The position numbers and the translations under genes are program-made. Of a DNA stretch of 58,146 bases, positions 20,918-29,327 are shown piece by piece. The notes under the pieces are model-generated. The model ran no database searches. It was given only the letters and a program-made list of their open reading frames with translations, and had not been told where the DNA came from. The stretch comes from CAYSSM01 sp964433905 (GTDB lineage Bacteria; Patescibacteriota; UBA1384; UBA12157; JAENIV01). Location: assembly GCA_964433905.1 (NCBI GenBank), contig CAYSSM010000002.1:1-58146 (forward strand). Reading direction: 5' to 3'. Position 1 is the stretch's first letter. Every line of letters starts with the position of its first letter.

Positions 20918-21756
20918 TTCCTTCAAATATTATATTTAGATAAGATAGAATAATATTTCTTAAGTCTTCTTCGTCTAGTTTTAAACCATAAACTTCAGGA
21001 TTCAATTCAAACTGTTTTCCTCCTAAATTAATGATTTCCAGTATATCGAGAACATATTTTCTATCCAGAATAAATTCTTTACTCGGCTGAGCAAGGGGCT
21101 TTTTTAAATCTTGAATATTTTTGCGAACTTGCAGGTCTATTATTGGTTTTTCTGATATATCGGCTCTTTTTAGAGGAATACTTACTTTTTGTATTGCTTC
21201 ACTAAATTCTGCTTCCAGATTGCCCGCTTTATCTTTTCGTTCTTTTAATAAAGTGGAAATGGTATTTTTTAGCTGTTCATTTTGTGCATTTATTTCAGTA
21301 TTACGTTTATCAAACGTTGACTTTACAAAATCAATATCTTTTTGAAGACCGCCCAGCGGAACCTTAAAAATGATGCTAGAATTCGAGGAGTTGTATTCGA
21401 CCATCTACAGCATACGTTGTCCAGGTAGAGGCTTCACACTCTAGGGCGGTCTCTAAATTATTGCCTGGCACAAGATGAATTACAACTTCAGCCGCGTTGG
21501 TTTCTTGAACAGCTGGTTCGCCGAATAAATCGACAACTTCGTGAGTTAATCTGGTGGGTTTCGTTTCAGATGGTCTATCTGGGTCCAGTATAATCTCTGG
21601 CAAAGCATATTTTTGGAAATAATAGTCCTCCAGTTCTTTGCTGTCTGTATTTACAATGTTATTATCACTTTCGCTTGCCAAATCCTCTCTAATCGCTGTT
21701 GGCAAATTATGATAATAATCTGATATATGATGTTGTCCCATTCCGCCTATAATCAT
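20918..21756 (-). pseudogene. Predicted defence nuclease, frameshifted and cut by the gap
   Basis: Two overlapping minus-strand frames form one gene. The first (21756-21376) ends ...STWTTYAVDG then drifts out of frame. The second (from 21404, MVEYNSSNSSIIFKVPLGG) continues the expected beta-rich domain, then a helical region (DFVKSTFDKRNTEINAQ) and LDEEDLRNIILSYLNIIFEG before the gap. The last motif resembles the region just before the G-E-T-F / K-T-D-I nuclease motifs of a PD-(D/E)XK-like family, so the catalytic part is lost in the gap. The frame break near 21385-21404 may be real or a sequencing error. It lies divergent from, and next to, the restriction genes. Confidence 0.55.
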
Positions 21757-21808
21757 TTTGCCTCATTGTTTTAAAACTTAAGGAGTGATACACTAATCTT
21801 AGTTGAAA

Positions 21809-22363
21809 ATGAGAGAAAAAGTAAGACCACTATATTTAGAATTAATGGGTTATTTATCTCAAGCCCCCTCGCTTGAACATTCTTATTATTTATCCGATGA
21901 AACGTTATGGAATCAATACCACGCCACTATTGATGAGCTAAATAATTTAACAAATAAAAACTATGACAGATTTAAAATTTCAAATATTCTTGGCAGAAAT
22001 AACCGCCAGGAAATTGCTAATTCTGAATATAGAAATAAACTGAGCGGTCTCATAATGAGGCTTTATGGCGAATATTTTCCAGATGAGCCGCAACCATTCA
22101 GCGGACAACCCAGCACGGTTGTTACTCAAACCAATAATCAATCTGTTCAGGTTGCTATCTTACTAGATTTTCAGAGTTTTATAGATAAAAAACTCTATAG
22201 CGCTGATTTAGAAGAAAAGGAAAAAAACTTTTTGCAGAAAATTAAAGACAGCTTACCTAATATAAAAACGAGTGTTGAGCTTGTGGGATTGGTTATCTCA
22301 ATAGCCAAAGATTTAGGATTGAATATAGAACAGATTTTAAAACTTTTTAAAGGCGGCTTATGA
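21809..22363 (+). CDS. Hypothetical protein upstream of the restriction enzyme
   Basis: This encodes 184 residues from ATG 21809 (TTG 21803 also in frame). The N-terminal half is helical with aromatic residues (LYLELMGYLSQAPSLEHSYY), the middle is a Gln/Thr-rich linker, and the C-terminal helix KTSVELVGLVISIAKDLGLN may be weakly hydrophobic. No family is recognised. It overlaps the next gene by four bases (ATGA), so they are translationally coupled; it is likely an accessory component or specificity partner of the restriction system. Confidence 0.7.
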   Translation: MREKVRPLYLELMGYLSQAPSLEHSYYLSDETLWNQYHATIDELNNLTNKNYDRFKISNILGRNNRQEIANSEYRNKLSGLIMRLYGEYFPDEPQPFSGQPSTVVTQTNNQSVQVAILLDFQSFIDKKLYSADLEEKEKNFLQKIKDSLPNIKTSVELVGLVISIAKDLGLNIEQILKLFKGGL

Positions 22364-23196
22364 ATAAAATTTTGACCAAAAAGGAAGCGGTTGATTTTTT
22401 GGGACTGGATGGGACATTATTCGAGAATTATTTTAGAAATGCCTGCGAATTTAGCTGTATGGAAAGAACAAAAGGCGACAGATTTTATTTTGATAAGGAG
22501 GCGTTGCAGAAATGGCTTGATGACTATCGCTGGAGAACAATAGAACTTAACCTGGCTGACTATCAGCTATGTCTGGATTTCGCTCTGGCTCAACATTTTA
22601 GAGGCTATGTTTTATCAGATTGGGGAACGGCACGGCAAAGAGAATTTGGTCAAAAAATGACAAACTGGATTAAAGGACAGCTTGCTGAAGTTGCCGTTAA
22701 GAAATTTTTCAAAAAAGAGTTCGATATTGATATTGAGCTGGATTTCGCTATTCACGACCAGATTGTGCCTCAAGACATAATCGGCGTTGTTGAAAAAGGC
22801 AAAAAAAGACCTCCAAAGATTGGGGTTGGAATAAAGTCATCGAAACCAAAGAGTGTCTACTTAGTGCTTGGTGAAAACGAAATTACTCTTAATGAGCGCA
22901 GGTCCGATGTGTATATTTACTGCCGTCCTGATATTCCAGACGACCATATTCTAAGACTGACACGCAATGAGATTATCAGAGCTGTTAAAGATGAGCCGCA
23001 TTTTCCAACCTACAAAGAGAAGATACCATACTTTAATGCAATTCCCTGCGAGATTGCAGGCTGGTGCGAGCCCAGCGAGCTTGAGAAGGTATCGAGCATA
23101 GAAGGACAAGACTTTGACGGCGATAGGTATGTTAAAAAATCAGGGTTGCTTCATAGAACTAGAAAAGATTGGGAAAAACTGATAGCGAGGCTTTAG
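22360..23196 (+). CDS. Probable type II restriction endonuclease
   Basis: This encodes 278 residues. The N-terminal ~60 residues look like a helix-turn-helix recognition module (TKKEAVDFLGLDGTLFENYF). A later core has E in QLAEVAVKKFF, D in PQDIIGV and GVGIKSSK, which could be the E / D / x-K triad of a PD-(D/E)XK fold, although the usual second acidic residue before the lysine is replaced. It faces the C5 methyltransferase gene tail to tail, overlapping by four bases, the usual cognate arrangement. The assignment rests on context plus this partial motif. The recognition site is unknown. Confidence 0.7.
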   Translation: MNKILTKKEAVDFLGLDGTLFENYFRNACEFSCMERTKGDRFYFDKEALQKWLDDYRWRTIELNLADYQLCLDFALAQHFRGYVLSDWGTARQREFGQKMTNWIKGQLAEVAVKKFFKKEFDIDIELDFAIHDQIVPQDIIGVVEKGKKRPPKIGVGIKSSKPKSVYLVLGENEITLNERRSDVYIYCRPDIPDDHILRLTRNEIIRAVKDEPHFPTYKEKIPYFNAIPCEIAGWCEPSELEKVSSIEGQDFDGDRYVKKSGLLHRTRKDWEKLIARL

Positions 23197-24305
23197 CCAA
23201 AAAGGTTCAATTTCCCATTCGTTCCGTTGCCATTGCCATTTTTCAGTTTAGATTCAACTGATTTGTATGGAATTCCAGCGAAAGTTTTCAAAACAGCGGT
23301 AATAATAATTTGAGCTCCTTTTGACGGAACAGCCATTCCTATTTGTTTCCTGACGTTTTCTTTCGAGCCTTCAAAAATGAAGTTATCAGGAAAAGTTTGG
23401 ATTCTTGCTCGTTCTCGGTTTGTTAGCGCTCTAGGCTCAGACCAGTGGTATACGTGCGTTCCGCCGCCGCCGCTTCCTGTTATGGTATATGAAGGCTTAT
23501 CTGGGTCAAGCCGTTTATATATCTGACTCATTTTCGCGCCTTTAACATTCATTTGAAGATGTTTTGGAATCCCTTCATACCAGGCATTTTGTCCTGGTGG
23601 TATATGCTTTAAGCGTTCAACTACGATATTTGACTGCTTTGTAATTTCATTATTTGGAGCGTCCTTTGCAATGGGAGGTTCCTCAAGAGCCTGCCTAGCT
23701 GTAGGATAATTTTTTGGCGTTGTCGGAGCTGGGACTTTAAACCTAAGATTTAAGTCTTTTCTAATACCTATGATGACTATTCTATGTCTAGTTTGAGGCA
23801 CTCCATATTCTTCGAATTTGTATAAATTTGCAGTGATGTTATATCCTTTCCCTGCATTTTCTAAATCTTCTAAAACCTTCTTAAACGCCAAGCCGTTATT
23901 GGCGCTTTGTAGTCCGCTGACATTTTCAGCAATAAACCACTTTGGATTATGAATGTTTATCGCTTTTACTCCATATGTATAAAGCGGTCCAAATTTGCCG
24001 TTAAAACCTTTTTGTTCTCCTACAACACTAAAATCGTTGCAAGGGAAGCCAAAAGCGAGAACATCAAACTTTGGTATTTTTGTAAAATCTATTTTCTGCA
24101 CAGGTTTACAACTAACCGCCGAAGGATTTTTAGGATGTATATTTTTGACATAGGTCTGGCAAGTCTCTTTGTCATAATCGTTTGCCCAGACAGGCTTAAT
24201 ACGAAATAATTCTTTTCCGTTTGAAGCTTCAGATAAAATAGCTCCAAGAGAAAGTCCGCCTGGACCGCAGAATAATTCAGCAAGTTTAAATTCGTGTTTT
24301 TTCAA
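23193..24305 (-). CDS. dcm: DNA (cytosine-5) methyltransferase
   Basis: This encodes 370 residues with ordered C5-MTase motifs: ELFCGPGGLSLGA (motif I, AdoMet), GFPCNDFSVVG (motif IV, catalytic Cys), WFIAENVSGL (VI), QTRHRIVIIG (VIII), a target-recognition region, then RALTNRERARIQTFPD (IX) and QIGMAVPS (X). It transfers methyl groups to cytosine C5 and should protect host DNA against the enzyme encoded at 22360. Vsr follows upstream in the same direction with a 20-base overlap. The gene symbol is by family only. Confidence 0.93.
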   Translation of the reverse strand: MKKHEFKLAELFCGPGGLSLGAILSEASNGKELFRIKPVWANDYDKETCQTYVKNIHPKNPSAVSCKPVQKIDFTKIPKFDVLAFGFPCNDFSVVGEQKGFNGKFGPLYTYGVKAINIHNPKWFIAENVSGLQSANNGLAFKKVLEDLENAGKGYNITANLYKFEEYGVPQTRHRIVIIGIRKDLNLRFKVPAPTTPKNYPTARQALEEPPIAKDAPNNEITKQSNIVVERLKHIPPGQNAWYEGIPKHLQMNVKGAKMSQIYKRLDPDKPSYTITGSGGGGTHVYHWSEPRALTNRERARIQTFPDNFIFEGSKENVRKQIGMAVPSKGAQIIITAVLKTFAGIPYKSVESKLKNGNGNGTNGKLNLFG

Positions 24306-24702
24306 CCGCCCTCCTGAGAATTTTATTTAAAAAAACCCTATTTTTTGTCTGACATTCCCAAATAATCGCAGTTTTCCATCCTAATATCTTCAAATCCTTT
24401 ATACTTTGTTTTTGCTTTTGTATGTTTCCTTCAAGTTTTTTGTTCCAGTACTCAGAATTCGATTTTGGCATTGTGCATCTTTTACAACCTTTATGCTGAT
24501 GCCAAAAACATCCGTTGATAAAGATAGCTGTTTTAATCTTTGAAATGACAATATCTGGTTTTCCAGGAAGTTTGCGCGAGTGTAGTCTATAATTCCAGCC
24601 AAGCTCCGCAAGTATTTTTCTGACTCTTATTTCTGGTTCGGTATTTTTGCTCCTTATTTGAGCCATATTTTGGCTTCTTTTTTCTTTTGTTAGCTTATCC
24701 AT
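24286..24702 (-). CDS. vsr: Very short patch repair endonuclease Vsr
   Basis: This encodes 138 residues with the Vsr signature: RSQNMAQIRSKNTEPEIRVR, YRLHSRKLPGKPDIV (catalytic Asp), AIFINGCFWHQHKGC (zinc and active-site His residues). Vsr nicks 5' of T:G mismatches created by deamination of 5-methylcytosine, protecting methylated sites from mutation. Its 3' end overlaps the methyltransferase start by 20 bases, so the two are coupled. The match to the family is close and full length. Confidence 0.95.
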   Translation of the reverse strand: MDKLTKEKRSQNMAQIRSKNTEPEIRVRKILAELGWNYRLHSRKLPGKPDIVISKIKTAIFINGCFWHQHKGCKRCTMPKSNSEYWNKKLEGNIQKQKQSIKDLKILGWKTAIIWECQTKNRVFLNKILRRAVEKTRI

Positions 24703-24742
24703 GATTAAAATTTATCATAACCCATTTCGCGATAATAGTCTC

Positions 24743-25378
24743 TTATAAGACTGGTTTTTTAAGAACTCCTATAACTTTGCCGTTTATGATGTAGTCATAA
24801 TTAGATGGGTCTATATAAATTGGCGAATAATCAGCGGTTGACTCAGAAAGCAGTACTATTTGCTGATTTGCCTCGTCTTGTATAAACTTTTTTATATTCG
24901 CCAGCCCGTCAATAATTGACAACACGTAATCGTCATCTTGGGGAACTTTATCATCGTAGTCTATCAAAACAAAATCTCCATTTTCAATTGAATGTCCACC
25001 AATGTTTGCCTTGTTCATAGAATTTCCGTTTGCTCTGATGGCAATTATTCCTTTTTTCTTTTTTAGCAGACTTCTGGAGATTTTAAGATAGCCTTCTATA
25101 TTTTCTTCAGCGTAAGTTACCGCCTGTCCGCAGTTAGCTGAGCCTACAATGGGAATTGCTATTAAATCAGTATTTCTGATTGTGCCGAGCTTCATTGCTG
25201 AAATTGTTTCATTAGATTGGTCAATCTTAATGAAGCCTCTTTTTTCCAACTGGCTTAGGTGATGCTTTATTTTTTGAGGGTGTTCAGCACCAACAAGTTT
25301 TCCTATCTGGTGATAGTTTAGAGGAATGGTTTTGTGATTTTCGAATAAGTCCATAATTTTCTCTTGGATTATATGCAT
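24743..25378 (-). CDS. LexA/S24-type self-cleaving repressor
   Basis: This encodes 211 residues. The N-terminal winged helix is LFENHKTIPLNYHQIGKLVG and HHLSQLEKRGFI. The C-terminal S24 protease domain has a cleavage-site-like Cys83-Gly84 pair in GSANCGQAV (LexA uses Ala-Gly), nucleophile Ser120 in ANGNSMNKA, and lysine general base at 163/164 in GLANIKKF. It probably represses its own promoter and the restriction cluster, with cleavage upon RecA activation. The divergent promoter region upstream holds a perfect palindrome (25420-25433) over its -35 box, the likely operator. Whether it is the cell's only LexA is not known. Confidence 0.88.
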   Translation of the reverse strand: MHIIQEKIMDLFENHKTIPLNYHQIGKLVGAEHPQKIKHHLSQLEKRGFIKIDQSNETISAMKLGTIRNTDLIAIPIVGSANCGQAVTYAEENIEGYLKISRSLLKKKKGIIAIRANGNSMNKANIGGHSIENGDFVLIDYDDKVPQDDDYVLSIIDGLANIKKFIQDEANQQIVLLSESTADYSPIYIDPSNYDYIINGKVIGVLKKPVL

Positions 25379-25395
25379 TTTATCCTTTCAAACAT

Positions 25396-25466
25396 ATCAT
25401 ATAACCTAATTTTCAGTTCGTCAAGTACTTGACATAGTTGACGATTTATGCTGAAAGATTTATACT
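25396..25466. promoter_or_regulatory. Divergent promoters with palindromic operator
   Basis: Minus strand: TTGACG (25424-25419), 17 bases, TATGAT (25401-25396) for the LexA-like gene. Plus strand: TTGACG (25438-25443), 17 bases, TATACT (25461-25466) for the gene at 25572. The perfect palindrome GTCAAGTACTTGAC (25420-25433) overlaps the minus-strand -35 box and abuts the plus-strand -35, suiting a dimeric repressor. Confidence 0.75.
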
Positions 25467-25571
25467 GAAATCGACACTCAGCAGTTCGAGGTACGGGCTC
25501 CCAGTGCTCAGGTAGGGGTCGAACAGGTCGATGCTCGGTGAAAGTAATTTAAAAATTAGTGAAAGTTAACA

Positions 25572-25946
25572 ATGCTGAAAACAAGAGAAGAAGTTCATAA
25601 TAGCATACTTTTACAGACAGTCGGTCATTTGGAAAATCAAGGACATACAAACATAAAAGCCGACCATATCGGTTATCCCTATGAGCAACCAACGTCTATA
25701 TCTGGTTACATGCCAGATATTACCTCTTTCTTAAATTCCGTCTTTCAGGTTACGGAAACGGAAACGAAAGAAAGCGTTGGAACTCAAGAAACTGCAAATC
25801 AATGGTCAGCTTTTTCAAAAGCTACAAATGGTTATAGCAAAAAATTTGTAGTTAATGTTCCAAAAACCTGTCTTGAAGATGCCAAAAGGTTCGCGCAAGA
25901 AAAAGGAATCAGGGTGGACGGATGGCTCTATGATAGCAGGTATTAG
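25572..25946 (+). CDS. Predicted PD-(D/E)XK-like small nuclease-fold protein
   Basis: This encodes 124 residues. The core GYMPDITSF, then FQVTETETKESVG, QWSAFSK and KKFVVNVPK, with a final GIRVDGWLYD, matches a small nuclease-like fold frequent in Patescibacteria, where the first Asp and the E-x-E strand would be the active site. Catalysis is not proven. About 105 bases of leader separate it from the divergent promoter, with no clear Shine-Dalgarno. Shared operator control suggests it belongs to the damage-regulated or restriction module. Confidence 0.65.
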   Translation: MLKTREEVHNSILLQTVGHLENQGHTNIKADHIGYPYEQPTSISGYMPDITSFLNSVFQVTETETKESVGTQETANQWSAFSKATNGYSKKFVVNVPKTCLEDAKRFAQEKGIRVDGWLYDSRY

Positions 25947-25966
25947 AAACTAAAACAAAATAACAG

Positions 25967-26001
25967 AAATAGGAGGGCGGGAGCGTACTCCTATTTTTTG
26001 T
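25967..26001 (+). terminator. Intrinsic terminator
   Basis: AAATAGGAG (25967-25975), 12-base loop, CTCCTATTT (25988-25996) and further T residues. Confidence 0.88.
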
Positions 26002-26036
26002 ACTCGAAATATATAAAACATTTTTAACATCAAAAC

Positions 26037-26165
26037 TTATATCGTATTCAACAGAGCTAACTTCCTTTTAACCTCATTCCAATAGCTGAAATCACTCAAA
26101 AGCGTTATAATTTTCTCAGATACGCGAAGCCAAAATTCGAAAAAAGCGGCCAATGGCAGGCCGTC
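26037..26165 (-). pseudogene. Gene relic A (C-terminal peptide plus hairpin)
   Basis: Read on the minus strand, the frame ends LLSDFSYWNEVKRKLALL and stops at 26037. The same ending appears in relics B and C. An A/T-flanked hairpin (TTCGAAAAA, inner GGCC/GGCC, TTTTTCGAA, 26138-26183) overlaps its upstream side. Apart from this and the terminator, nothing is seen from 25947 to 26236. Confidence 0.5.
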
Positions 26166-26236
26166 TTTTTTTGTTTTTCGAATTTAATTTTTATTTTTAT
26201 TGAAATTATAGGTATAATATAAAAGAGGAAGAATTA

Positions 26237-26989
26237 ATGAATCAAAGTAATACTCCGCCAAATCAGAATCCACCGCAACAAAAAGTTTCTTTCTGGAAAT
26301 CAAGAGATCCAAAAATTGTTCTAGTAAGAATTTTGCTTATTATTTTTATTGGACTGCCTTTGTTGGGCATTATTGGAGCGATGGTATTAGTGGCTTTAAA
26401 TTCTTCACATAAAAGTCAAACCACTTCGACCTCAAATCCAATAAAAGAAGAGCAAGTGGCATCGGGAACATTTCAGTTATCTACTCCAGATTTTATTATG
26501 GATCAGAATCAGAAAGCACTTGAAATTGTAAAAAAATATTCTGCAAGTCCAAAACTGTATACTGTAGTAATAAGTGATGAGAAAGGTTCATTTCAATTCG
26601 AAAACATACTCAATAATACCTTTACTTTCCATGATCCAAATGAAAAATTCGATATCGTAATATCTATTGTGCCAAAAACGGGAGAGTATAAAGTAACTAG
26701 GACCACACTTAAAATGGTGGATGGCGATAATCAAATTCCGCTTGAAAAATGGAAAATCGATCTATCCCAAGCATTAGAAATCGCTAAACCGACCTTTGAT
26801 ACTTTTGATAAAAAATATCCAAATTCAAATAGCCAATATTCCGCTACTCTGACTAATAAAGTTGGACAAAATTTTATTTGGCGTTTTGTTTATCACGTTT
26901 CGGAGAACTATTATAATAATGTTCAACAGGCACTGCCAACAAGAATTGATATAAGTGCCGAAACTGGGAAAATTCTTTTTACAAAATAA
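26237..26989 (+). CDS. Membrane-anchored hypothetical protein
   Basis: This encodes 250 residues. A Pro/Gln-rich N-terminus precedes one membrane segment (LLIIFIGLPLLGIIGAMVLV, about 35-54). The outer part has a Ser/Thr linker and a beta-rich domain with two similar halves. Motifs DLSQALEIAKPTFDTFDKK and ISAETGKILFTK look like the PepSY-type architecture, which is a tentative reading. AAGAGGAAGAATT precedes ATG 26237. It lies between relics A and B and so looks like an accessory cassette. Confidence 0.6.
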   Translation: MNQSNTPPNQNPPQQKVSFWKSRDPKIVLVRILLIIFIGLPLLGIIGAMVLVALNSSHKSQTTSTSNPIKEEQVASGTFQLSTPDFIMDQNQKALEIVKKYSASPKLYTVVISDEKGSFQFENILNNTFTFHDPNEKFDIVISIVPKTGEYKVTRTTLKMVDGDNQIPLEKWKIDLSQALEIAKPTFDTFDKKYPNSNSQYSATLTNKVGQNFIWRFVYHVSENYYNNVQQALPTRIDISAETGKILFTK

Positions 26990-27017
26990 AGTATTTGAGA
27001 TTATAAATCGTTATTTT

Positions 27018-27142
27018 TCAGACCGCTTGCAGAAAAGCCATTTTTCGTTTAACCTTATTCCAGTATTTATAATCGGTTAATAGGTTTAGAAAATTTTGAG
27101 CATCGGGGAGATTTCGAAGATTCGAAAAATAGCCGGCCGTCT
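27018..27142 (-). pseudogene. Gene relic B
   Basis: The minus-strand frame reads LPDAQNFLNLLTDYKYWN followed by KVKRKMAFLQAV and stops at 27018. It is closely similar to relic C and related to A. An upstream TTCGAAAAA/TTTTTTCGAA palindrome with GGCCG inside repeats the layout of relic A. Confidence 0.55.
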
Positions 27143-27213
27143 ATGATTTTTTTCGAACTTATTCCTGAAAAAGTAGTGAATATCATTCATAATTGACTAA
27201 TATTCACGATATA

Positions 27214-27242
27214 TTGACAAAAAGGCGTTAATATGCTATAAT
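27214..27242 (+). promoter_or_regulatory. Consensus promoter, leaderless start of the Fic gene
   Basis: TTGACA (27214-27219), 17 bases, TATAAT (27237-27242). ATG 27249 coincides with the expected transcription start and no ribosome binding site is present. Confidence 0.8.
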
Positions 27243-27248
27243 CTAAAT

Positions 27249-28139
27249 ATGGCAACAAATAAAGTATTTCGAGATAGAATTGAAGAACTAAAAACCAAAT
27301 TCGATATCTTAAAAAACGGCAAGGATTCTTTTTTAACTTTAATTGATCAAAATGAAGTTCCTGAAAGCGTTTACAATTCCAACGCAATTGAAAACTCAAC
27401 CCTAACCTTAAAAGAAACGGAAAAGATTTTACTGGAGCAGGAGCTATCACGCAATGTATCTTTGCGTGAAGTCTATGAAGCCAAGAACTTAGCTCATGTT
27501 GTAGATTATACTCGTAATAAAACTAAAGAAGAAGAAATCTCAAAAAGTCTTATTATTTTGATTCATCAAATGTTAATCGGAGGAATTGACGATAATATCG
27601 CCGGAAGATTCCGCACGCAAGGAGAATATGTTCGCGTGGGGATTCATATCGCTCCAGCTTCCGAAAAAGTGGAACAAATGATAGAATCAATTATTGTTGA
27701 CTTTACAAGCAATCATAAATCATATTTTATTGATAAAATTGCTAAATTTCATTTGGAATTTGAAAAAATTCATCCTTTTTGTGATGGCAATGGGAGAATC
27801 GGCAGAGTTTTAATGAATTATCAATTGCTTCGTCTTGGCTTCCCTCGTATAATCATTCGCGATAGAGAAAAACAAAAGTACTACGAAGCATTTAAAATCT
27901 ATGAGCAAAACAATAATTCCAAATTGATGGAAAAAGTAGTCGCTTTAGCTTTGATTGAATCATTAAACAAAAGAATCGCCTATTTAAAAGGTGGGGAAAT
28001 TATAAATCTTTCAGATTATGTTAAAGATCGTCAATTGAAAGCTTCGGCGATTTTCAACGCCGCCCGTCGACAATCAATCCCTGCATTTAGGGAAAGAGGG
28101 GTTTGGAAAATTAACAAAAGTTACGAAAAAGAAATTTAA
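27249..28139 (+). CDS. Fic-domain protein (AMP transferase type)
   Basis: This encodes 296 residues. The Fic motif HPFCDGNGRIGR lies at 175-186 with its catalytic His. An N-terminal SNAIEN (44-49) fits the (S/T)-x-x-x-E-(G/N) inhibitory helix, so it is a class II self-inhibited Fic enzyme. A C-terminal winged-helix-like region (KDRQLKASAIFNAARRQSI) may bind DNA. Fic proteins usually transfer AMP from ATP to hydroxyl side chains of target proteins. No separate antitoxin gene is needed. A perfect promoter puts the start codon at the transcript 5' end. It is flanked by relics B and C. Confidence 0.92.
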   Translation: MATNKVFRDRIEELKTKFDILKNGKDSFLTLIDQNEVPESVYNSNAIENSTLTLKETEKILLEQELSRNVSLREVYEAKNLAHVVDYTRNKTKEEEISKSLIILIHQMLIGGIDDNIAGRFRTQGEYVRVGIHIAPASEKVEQMIESIIVDFTSNHKSYFIDKIAKFHLEFEKIHPFCDGNGRIGRVLMNYQLLRLGFPRIIIRDREKQKYYEAFKIYEQNNNSKLMEKVVALALIESLNKRIAYLKGGEIINLSDYVKDRQLKASAIFNAARRQSIPAFRERGVWKINKSYEKEI

Positions 28140-28171
28140 GAAGTATTTTAATATTAAATTGTAAGTACAGT

Positions 28172-28338
28172 TTAAGCAACCTGTAGAAAAGCCATCTTCC
28201 GTTTAACGGAATTCCAATATTCGTAATCAGTTAATAATTTATGTCAATAAATTTCCGCGATAAACGTAAGTTTAGCTATAACTTTATAATTTGCTCTGCA
28301 AATTTCGGAATTTTAAAATTTTGAGCATCGGGGAGCCA
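28172..28338 (-). pseudogene. Gene relic C
   Basis: The minus-strand reading contains WLPDAQNFKIPKFAEQIIKL, a stop, then in frame-shifted form LLTDYEYWNSVKRKMAFLQ ending at 28172. It shares LPDAQNF and the YWN-VKRK ending with relic B and keeps extra sequence between them, so B may be a deleted version. No intact homologue is in the window. Confidence 0.5.
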
Positions 28339-28340
28339 TC

Positions 28341-28369
28341 AAAAAAGAAGCTAAAAAAGCTTCTTTTTT
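28341..28369. terminator. Bidirectional terminator
   Basis: AAAAAAGAAGC (28341-28351), loop TAAAAAA, GCTTCTTTTTT (28359-28369). It gives T tracts on both strands and likely ends the minus-strand M23 gene. Confidence 0.8.
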
Positions 28370-28413
28370 GTATTTACCAAAGAAATAGTCGGTGAAACAT
28401 TAAAAATAGTTTA

Positions 28414-29064
28414 TCAGGAGCACATTAAATGGCCGTAATAGGTAAGTAAACCGCCGCCGTGATCAATAATAATTAAGTGGCCATATCCTGAGGTAACTTG
28501 ATTGAAAATTATATTGCCGGCGGAAACCGCTCTTACCGGCGCGCCGTAATTTGCGGCCAAATCAATGCCCGTGTGAAAACTGTACCAAGGTGTCCAATCA
28601 GCTGGTCCAAATTCTTGGGTAACGCGGTAATTATTCATTGGCCAAATGTAAACTCCGCCCAAATAATCACGAGGATTAACAGCTGAACCGTTTTTTCGGA
28701 TCTCGAAATGAAGGTGGGGGCCGGTAGATAGTCCTGCCCCGCAACTGCCGGGCAAACCACCTTCATTGCCGATAATATCGCCGCGATTTACGCGGCCTAA
28801 AGTTACTTTTTTGGTTTTGCTAAATTTCTTAACTAAAGAAGATTTATCAACAGTCGTTTTGATTGCTTTTTTAACCAAATTTAGCTTGGAAGAAGGTGTC
28901 GGATTTTTGGCAGTGATTTTTTGACTGACAGAATCTTGATAAAGTTGAGTTTTATCAATTAGAGCCGGGTTCTCGGCAGATAAAGCTATTTGGTATGGCG
29001 AAAAACCAATTCCTAAAATTAAGATCAGAAATAATAATTTAATGGTTACACGTTTATAAAAAAT
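28414..29064 (-). CDS. Circularly permuted M23 peptidase, probable ATT start
   Basis: Starting at ATT 29064 gives 216 residues. AAGGAGG (29076-29070) stands exactly five bases upstream, and a signal segment (KLLFLILILGIGF) follows, whereas later in-frame starts would lose it. The M23 motifs are in unusual order: TGPHLHFEIR (H-x-H, about residue 117) comes first, then SFHTGIDL (about 164), then YYGHL just before the stop. All zinc ligands are present but the domain is permuted relative to the normal H-x-x-x-D ... Y-G-H ... H-x-H order seen at 10996. It should be an exported peptidoglycan hydrolase. Confidence 0.8.
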   Translation of the reverse strand: MFYKRVTIKLLFLILILGIGFSPYQIALSAENPALIDKTQLYQDSVSQKITAKNPTPSSKLNLVKKAIKTTVDKSSLVKKFSKTKKVTLGRVNRGDIIGNEGGLPGSCGAGLSTGPHLHFEIRKNGSAVNPRDYLGGVYIWPMNNYRVTQEFGPADWTPWYSFHTGIDLAANYGAPVRAVSAGNIIFNQVTSGYGHLIIIDHGGGLLTYYGHLMCS

Positions 29065-29163
29065 TTTTTCCTCCTTGAGAAAGTGTAACTAATCTGTTGA
29101 GAATATTATCTCAATAATCTTTTTTAAATGCAATAAGTGATAACATAATATACATCATTACTT

Positions 29164-29327
29164 GGCTTAAAGGATATTCTTTCGCTTTCAGTCGCCCTTT
29201 CGACGTCAGTCGATTGCGGAGCTACATCCAGCCTATTCGTCGCTTTCTGTTTAACTTCGTCCTGGTATTCCCTCGTCAAACGAAACACTCTTCAACCGAC
29301 ATTCCACAAAAGTTCATCCCTTGAGCT
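29164..29327. ncRNA. Dispersed structured repeat, copy A
   Basis: About 150 bases closely match 48674-48835. Outer arms GGCTTAAAGGAT (29164-29175) and ATCCCTTGAGCT (29316-29327) pair with one mismatch. An internal GTTTAAC/GTCAAAC stem and the block GTCAGTCGATTGCGGAGCTA are shared with copy B. There is no convincing reading frame. It occupies most of the gene-free stretch 29065-29429. Confidence 0.6.
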
